A DNA stretch of 10,798 nucleotides. Origin: Pseudomonadota bacterium (GTDB lineage Bacteria; Myxococcota_A; Polyangia; Polyangiales; Polyangiaceae). The notes under the pieces were generated by a model. It had not been told where the DNA came from, ran no database searches, and saw only the letters and a list, made by a program, of their open reading frames with translations. The translations under genes and the position numbers were made by a program. The stretch lies in contig QGUH01000046.1 of NCBI GenBank assembly GCA_003242355.1, forward strand, positions 1-10,798. Reading direction: 5' to 3'. Below are positions 6,562 through 10,798 of this stretch, in pieces. Each line of letters starts with the position of its first letter. The stretch's first letter is position 1.

Positions 6562-6572
6562 CGAGCGCTGTC
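6551..6572. promoter_or_regulatory. Perfect 8-bp inverted repeat over the MerR gene start: candidate operator
   Basis: GACAGCGC (6551-6558) and GCGCTGTC (6565-6572) are exact inverse copies around the 6-base loop CAACGA. The loop contains the CAA that is the TTG start codon on the minus strand. MerR regulators bind such dyads and often control their own gene. In RNA it would be a stem masking the start codon. Function is inferred from position and symmetry. Confidence 0.5.
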
Positions 6573-6742
6573 ATTCGCGCGTCGCCCCAGCTCGCGACGC
6601 ACGGGTGAGCCCACCGCAGCGGCTGTTCGGCTCAGTGGAGTGTGCCTGGACGACGGGAGGGCGCTCGATGGGGCGGCTCGAAGGCCTGGGGAGCGGGTGG
6701 AGGCTGTGTGGTGAAGTGCGAAAAGGCGAGGGGAGGAGCTTT

Positions 6743-6774
6743 TTGTGTTCGGGAGGTGGCTGCCCTCTTAACTT
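6743..6774 (+). promoter_or_regulatory. Possible promoter with a long MerR-type spacer
   Basis: TTGTGT (6743-6748) and TAACTT (6769-6774) are separated by 20 bases, the long spacing seen in promoters activated by MerR proteins. Between them, GAGG and CCTC make a weak dyad. Each hexamer matches the consensus at only three of six positions, so this is a weak call. It lies about 50 bases before the DUF2378 gene. Confidence 0.2.
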
Positions 6775-6825
6775 TGTTGCCAGCACCCGTATGGTCGAAG
6801 ACGGGACCTGAGGAACTTTGCACCA

Positions 6826-7485
6826 ATGATTGAGTTGAAGAATGCTCGCTCCCTGGCGCTGAAGAAGCCCGACCTTGCGGATCTCGTGGGCCACATCGAC
6901 CGGACGCCGGCAGGTCATACGGTCAAAGGGATGTATGTTGCGGGCATCCTCGACGCGCTCGATGCGCGGAAGGTTCGTCGACCGGACTTTCGCGTGCAGG
7001 CATTCCGAGACTATCCCCTGCGCCAGTACATGGAGCTGTTGCTCGACGCGGCGGTCACGCTCTATCCGTCTCAACCAATCCGTTCCGCGTTGGTGTCGCT
7101 CGGGAAGCTGGCCATCCCGACGTTTGCGAGCTCGATCGTGGGTGGGGTGATCATGGGCACCGTGGGGCGCAGCTGGGACATCGCCTTGAAGTGCGTGTCG
7201 AAGGGGTACCAGATCAGCCTGCGCCCCGGAAACGCGGTCGTGACCAACGCGGGTCCGGGGCGTGCGGTGCTCCAGCTGCGCGAAGTATGGAACTTCGCCG
7301 ACAGCTATCAGGTGGGTGTCGTGGAAGGGCTGCTCGAGTGGTGCGACTTGCAGGGCACCGTGAAGCCACGTGTGCTCGGTCCGTGCGACGTGGACCTCGA
7401 CATCGAATGGTCGGAGTGGGGGTCCTATTCGCGGCGAGACCGCGAGACGGAGTCGAACGCGTCTCGCGGCGTCGCCCTCGATTGA
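6826..7485 (+). CDS. DUF2378 (TIGR02265) family protein
   Basis: The 219-residue protein matches the myxobacterial paralogous family DUF2378/TIGR02265 over nearly its whole length. Recognisable blocks are G-M-Y-V-A-G-I-L-D-A-L at 35-45, F-R-D-Y-P-L-R-Q-Y-M-E-L-L-L-D-A-A at 60-76, Y-P-S-Q-P-I-R-S-A-L-V-S-L-G-K at 80-94, and V-W-N-F-A-D-S-Y-Q-V-G-V-V-E-G-L-L-E-W near 154-172. The last 20 residues are charged and not conserved-looking. No signal peptide or membrane helix is seen, so it is probably cytoplasmic. The biochemical role of the family is unknown, though such genes are often numerous in one myxobacterial genome. The start is ATG at 6826, with GAGGA 11 bases upstream. The gene is divergent from the MerR gene, with 264 bases between them, and converges on the polyketide synthase gene with only three bases between the stops and no terminator between them. 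Confidence 0.85.
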   Translation: MIELKNARSLALKKPDLADLVGHIDRTPAGHTVKGMYVAGILDALDARKVRRPDFRVQAFRDYPLRQYMELLLDAAVTLYPSQPIRSALVSLGKLAIPTFASSIVGGVIMGTVGRSWDIALKCVSKGYQISLRPGNAVVTNAGPGRAVLQLREVWNFADSYQVGVVEGLLEWCDLQGTVKPRVLGPCDVDLDIEWSEWGSYSRRDRETESNASRGVALD

Positions 7486-7488
7486 GCC

Positions 7489-10400
7489 TCAGCCGGTCCG
7501 ACCGAGCTTCGCCTTCGCCGGCGAGTCCTGCTGTCCAGCCACGAGCTGGATTCCCGAGTCGCGGGCCAGCTGCTCGAGCACCTCGAGCTCGAACGTCGCC
7601 ACACGGCGCTCCCCGCTGCGGACGTCGCACGCGAAGAGCGCGCGCGTGCCGTCGTCGCGGCTCGAGAGGCAGCGCGCGTGGAGCGTCACGCGATCTCCCG
7701 CGAACGCGAACGAGTACGTTTCCGCCCTGCCGGTGAGGACGGTAACCCGGAGCTTTTGCCCGAGTCGCCGTCGCCTTCGCGCGGCCTCGGCGACGAGCGC
7801 CGTCGCTTGGCGCGTCATGATCGATACCGGAAGCGCCGGGTAGCCGCGGAAATGACCGAGGCATTGGCTTGGCTCGACGCGACCGAGGTCGACGCTGTAC
7901 ACGCCGTGCTTCTCCGTCACCTCCGGCAAGGAGACCGGATCGAGGTACGGGTTCTCTCCCGTATCTTCGGCGGTGTCGCGAGCGTGCCGTCGGAAGAGCG
8001 ACTTGAACGCTTGCTCGGGGATCACGTGGTATTCGACGCGGAGCGCGCGGAGCAGCGTGCCGTCGGGCGTCCAGAGCTCCGTTTCCGCGACCGCGCGCGA
8101 GTTGCGGAGGTCGAACTCCACGCATCGGGCGCGCACCCGCACCTTGTCGAGCACTTCGACGCCGTGAGGTCTGGGAAGCGGCGCTTCTTCGCTCCCGATC
8201 GGTTGGTACTCCGCCGTCCGCACGGGGTAATAGACCTTTCCGGGAACGGGGCAGCGCCGACTGACCGCGCAGGAGCCGACGAGGGCGAGATGCCGCGCGC
8301 CCTCGGCACAGCTCACCCGATCGAGCTCGGTTTCGTTCGGGGGGACCGGGTGCGCCCAGGCCTCGACCCAATCTCCGTCGAGCGACACGTCGAACAGGTC
8401 GAAGTAGGGGCGCGACACGCAGATGCGCGCGAGGAAGTGCGCTTCCAGATCCACGGCATCGCTCTTCTGCTCGGCGGTCGCGCTGTTCGTCGTGCTCGCG
8501 AGGAGTCGCTGCACGATGCGCGCAGAGAGCTCGTCCACGGAACCTCCAGCGAGGAGCTCGATGCTCGGCACGGCGACTCCCACGGCCTTTTCGAGCGCGT
8601 TCTGAAGCTCCACGGCCATCAGCGAGTCGAGCCCGAGCGCTTGCAACGACGTGCTGCCGGTGAGGCGACTCTCGTCTACCTTCAACACCGTCGCGACTGC
8701 GCTGCACGTGAGCGCGCGCACGCGCTCGGCACGGGCTTCCGCTTCCAGCGCGAGCAGCTCGTCGCGGATTCCCGTGCGCGCCTCGCTCTCCGCGGCTCGA
8801 GTGACCAGGGGCTCGAGCCGATTCCAGGGAGTCGCCGGAAAGCTCTGCACCCAGCGATCCCAATCCATGTCGGCGACGCACAGCGCGGCGCGGTCGCTCG
8901 CGAGCGCGGTTTCGAGTGCGCCGAGCGCCGCCCGCGCCGGCATCGGTCGGATGCCCAGGCTCCGAAGGTGCGTCTTGGTCGCGGCATGCCGGGCGACGAC
9001 GCCGACGTCGGCGATCGCTCCCCAACTGACGCTGAGCGCTCGCCGGCCTTCGCTCCGCCGCAGCGTTGCCAGGCCGTCGAGGAACGCGTTCGCCGCGGCG
9101 TACGCCGCCTGGTTGGGGTTTCCGATTTGCGCCGAAATCGACGAGTAGAGCACGAAGCAGTCGAGATCGAGATGCTTAGTCTTCTCGTGCAACAGGAAAG
9201 CGCCGAACGCTTTCGGCAGCATCACCCGCTCGAGGGCCCCATCCGAGAGGCGTGCGATCGCCCGATCGTCGAGCACCATGGCCGAGTGCACGATCCCACC
9301 GAGCGGCGGAAGCTCGGCCGCCACGAAGGCGAGCAGCGCATCGATGGAGCCCGCATCGGTGACGTCGAGCGCACGGCACTCGACTCGTGCGCCGGCCGCT
9401 CGGAGGCGCTCGATGCGCGCCCGTGCGTCGTCGTCCGGCGTCCCGCGGCGACTCGCGAGCACGAGCGTCCGTGCTCCCCGCTCCACGAGCCACTCGGCCG
9501 TCGCCAGGCCGAATCCACCCAAACCGCCCGTGACCAGGTACGTGCGATTTTCGGCGAACGGACGGCCACCGAAATCCGGAGTCGCCGTGGAATCGCTCGC
9601 CGCGGCTCCGGGCTCAGAGCCTGCGGCAGGCGCAGGCTGCGCATTGGGCGCTTCGCGCTCGGGCGACGCCGCGAGCTCGTTGGCCGCCGCCGTCGAGAGG
9701 CGCAGCGCTCCCCCTTCGGCGGCCACGAGCAGCTCGCGGCGCAGGCGTTCGAACTCGTCGGGCTCGCTCTTCGTGAAGCGCTCGAAATCGATCACCATCA
9801 GCGCGATGGCGCACGTCGCGGCGCCGAGCGAGAAGCGCGCGGGGTGCTCGGGGGGGCACAGGCTCACGAGGCGACCATGGGGCTTGAGCAACCCGACCGC
9901 CGCGAGCGCCGCGCTGTCGCCGGTGACGGCGAGCACGGCGTCGAGGCTCGAGCGCCCGAGCGTGTGTTCGACGTCGTCGACGAAGTCGAGCGTTTCGTCC
10001 GACAAGGCGAGCTCGGCGCCGAGCTCCAGCAATGCTTCGCGATCGACCGCATCGCCGGCGGTCGCCACGACGCGCACGCCGTGCAGCCGGGCGACGTCGA
10101 CACACGCGCGGCCGAGCTCCGTCCCGGCACCGTGCACCAGGATGCACGCTCCCGCTCGGAGCTGGGCGACACGCGTGATCGCATGCCAGGCGCGCAGGTA
10201 TGCGGTGGCGCGCGCGCTCGGTTCCGGCGCCGTCGGAGCCGTGTCGCGCGTCGTCGGCGCAGCAGGGGGCGCCCAGCGCTCGAGGCGCCGCACGTGGAGC
10301 CCGCGCGCCCGAACGGCGATCTCCTCTTCGAGGTCCGCTCCGTGCAGGAGCTCCGCCACGAAGGCGACGTCTTGCTCTGGTGCGCGGGACAGATCCACGA

Positions 10401-10798
10401 TGTGGCACTCGAGCTCGGGCCGCTCCGTCATCAGAACGCGCCCAACGCCCGAGAGGGCGCTCTGCGCCGGAACGGGACGGTCCTCTGCCAGCACACGCTG
10501 CGCTCCGAAGGTCACGACGTAGAGCGCGCGCGGCTCCCCCACGAGTGACTGGATCGTGCGCACGAGGTCTTGAACGGCCGAAATCCCCGTAGGGTCTGCG
10601 GCGGTCGGAGCCGCCGCGAAGACGAGCCGCACGTTTGGCCCCGGCGCCGCCGGCAGCTCGGAAACGACCTCGGCGCGCGCACCGAGACGCACGAGCTCTC
10701 GCGCCAGGCGGTCCGAGAACGATGCGGCACTGCCGACGAGCAGCCACTCTTCGTCCGCGGTCGGGGTCCGCGGGCGCGGCTCGCTCGCGAGCCACGCC
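7489..10798 (-). CDS. Type I polyketide synthase, C-terminal part: psi-KR, remnant ER, KR, ACP, double hotdog
   Basis: The frame is open to the right edge, so the N-terminal part (KS, AT and probably DH) lies outside. Numbering from the first whole codon (10797), five parts follow. The structural KR half spans 1-170 (W-L-L-V-G, then S-G-V-G-R-V-L-M-T-E). A shortened enoylreductase Rossmann core spans about 195-365. The catalytic KR spans about 417-635, with NADPH loop T-G-G-L-G-G-F-G at 423-430, Lys529, Ser553, Tyr566 and Asn570, plus the L-D-D motif (Asp511) of B-type reductases. An ACP spans about 675-767 with the phosphopantetheine Ser725 in L-G-L-D-S-L. The last part, about 785-1075, looks like two hotdog folds, the second with G-H-F-R-G-Y-P-A-L-P. 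There is no alpha/beta-hydrolase G-x-S-x-G thioesterase. The protein extends a polyketide chain, reduces the beta-keto group to a hydroxyl, and is probably the last module or an iterative single module. The product is unknown. Confidence 0.92.
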   Translation of the reverse strand, partial: AWLASEPRPRTPTADEEWLLVGSAASFSDRLARELVRLGARAEVVSELPAAPGPNVRLVFAAAPTAADPTGISAVQDLVRTIQSLVGEPRALYVVTFGAQRVLAEDRPVPAQSALSGVGRVLMTERPELECHIVDLSRAPEQDVAFVAELLHGADLEEEIAVRARGLHVRRLERWAPPAAPTTRDTAPTAPEPSARATAYLRAWHAITRVAQLRAGACILVHGAGTELGRACVDVARLHGVRVVATAGDAVDREALLELGAELALSDETLDFVDDVEHTLGRSSLDAVLAVTGDSAALAAVGLLKPHGRLVSLCPPEHPARFSLGAATCAIALMVIDFERFTKSEPDEFERLRRELLVAAEGGALRLSTAAANELAASPEREAPNAQPAPAAGSEPGAAASDSTATPDFGGRPFAENRTYLVTGGLGGFGLATAEWLVERGARTLVLASRRGTPDDDARARIERLRAAGARVECRALDVTDAGSIDALLAFVAAELPPLGGIVHSAMVLDDRAIARLSDGALERVMLPKAFGAFLLHEKTKHLDLDCFVLYSSISAQIGNPNQAAYAAANAFLDGLATLRRSEGRRALSVSWGAIADVGVVARHAATKTHLRSLGIRPMPARAALGALETALASDRAALCVADMDWDRWVQSFPATPWNRLEPLVTRAAESEARTGIRDELLALEAEARAERVRALTCSAVATVLKVDESRLTGSTSLQALGLDSLMAVELQNALEKAVGVAVPSIELLAGGSVDELSARIVQRLLASTTNSATAEQKSDAVDLEAHFLARICVSRPYFDLFDVSLDGDWVEAWAHPVPPNETELDRVSCAEGARHLALVGSCAVSRRCPVPGKVYYPVRTAEYQPIGSEEAPLPRPHGVEVLDKVRVRARCVEFDLRNSRAVAETELWTPDGTLLRALRVEYHVIPEQAFKSLFRRHARDTAEDTGENPYLDPVSLPEVTEKHGVYSVDLGRVEPSQCLGHFRGYPALPVSIMTRQATALVAEAARRRRRLGQKLRVTVLTGRAETYSFAFAGDRVTLHARCLSSRDDGTRALFACDVRSGERRVATFELEVLEQLARDSGIQLVAGQQDSPAKAKLGRTG

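Noticed and set aside
6548..6833. Small plus-strand open frames between the MerR and DUF2378 genes
   Set aside because: Several overlap in different frames, none has a ribosome site or recognisable motif, and they read out of the divergent spacer.
7678..10548. 956-codon plus-strand open frame opposite the polyketide synthase
   Set aside because: It is an Arg/Glu/His-rich mirror of high-GC codons. The minus strand carries clear KR, ACP and hotdog motifs.

Overview
The window is high-GC bacterial DNA that most likely comes from a myxobacterium (Myxococcota). Three genes point that way: a glycine-rich AgmX/PglI C-terminal-domain protein at the left edge, a DUF2378/TIGR02265 protein (a paralogous family known mainly from myxobacteria) at 6826-7485, and a large type I polyketide synthase at the right edge. 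Long GC-rich spacers with degenerate repeats fit the same picture. No rRNA, tRNA, insertion sequence or CRISPR array was found.

Layout. 1-1481: two plus-strand envelope genes in an ATGA-overlapping pair, namely the 3' part of an AgmX/PglI-domain protein and a lipoprotein of unknown function. 1482-2310: a non-coding spacer with an array of about nine degenerate 40-45 bp repeats, ending in a strong ribosome binding site. 2311-3753: a lipid-anchored di-heme cytochrome c of the cytochrome c peroxidase/MauG kind with a duplicated His/Asp-rich peptide near its N-terminus, followed by a terminator-like hairpin. 3754-4228: a second GC-rich spacer with small repeats. 4229-5589: argG, argininosuccinate synthase, whose natural C-terminus is one frame away from the body of the gene, so a base appears to be missing in a CCCC run at 5526-5529. 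5623-5907: a 94-residue zinc-finger/one-membrane-segment protein. 6561 leftward: a MerR-type regulator that ends in a HicB-like segment and has no believable stop codon; its open frame runs antisense through the zinc-finger gene and the end of argG. 6826-7485: the DUF2378 protein. 7489 to the right edge, minus strand: the last part of a polyketide synthase (structural KR half, remnant ER, KR, ACP, C-terminal double hotdog), meeting the DUF2378 gene tail to tail with only 3 bases between stops.

How the genes work together. The window looks like several independent units rather than one pathway: an envelope pair, a single cytochrome gene, argG with its small neighbour, a divergent regulator/DUF2378 pair, and the end of a biosynthetic gene cluster. 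The most informative oddities are the argG frameshift, the stop-less MerR-HicB-like gene with an inverted repeat lying exactly on its start codon, and the polyketide synthase with half an ER domain and a hotdog domain in the usual place of a thioesterase. I did not find a clearly new multi-gene system. The MerR-HicB-like architecture and the PKS off-loading end are the best candidates for something poorly described.
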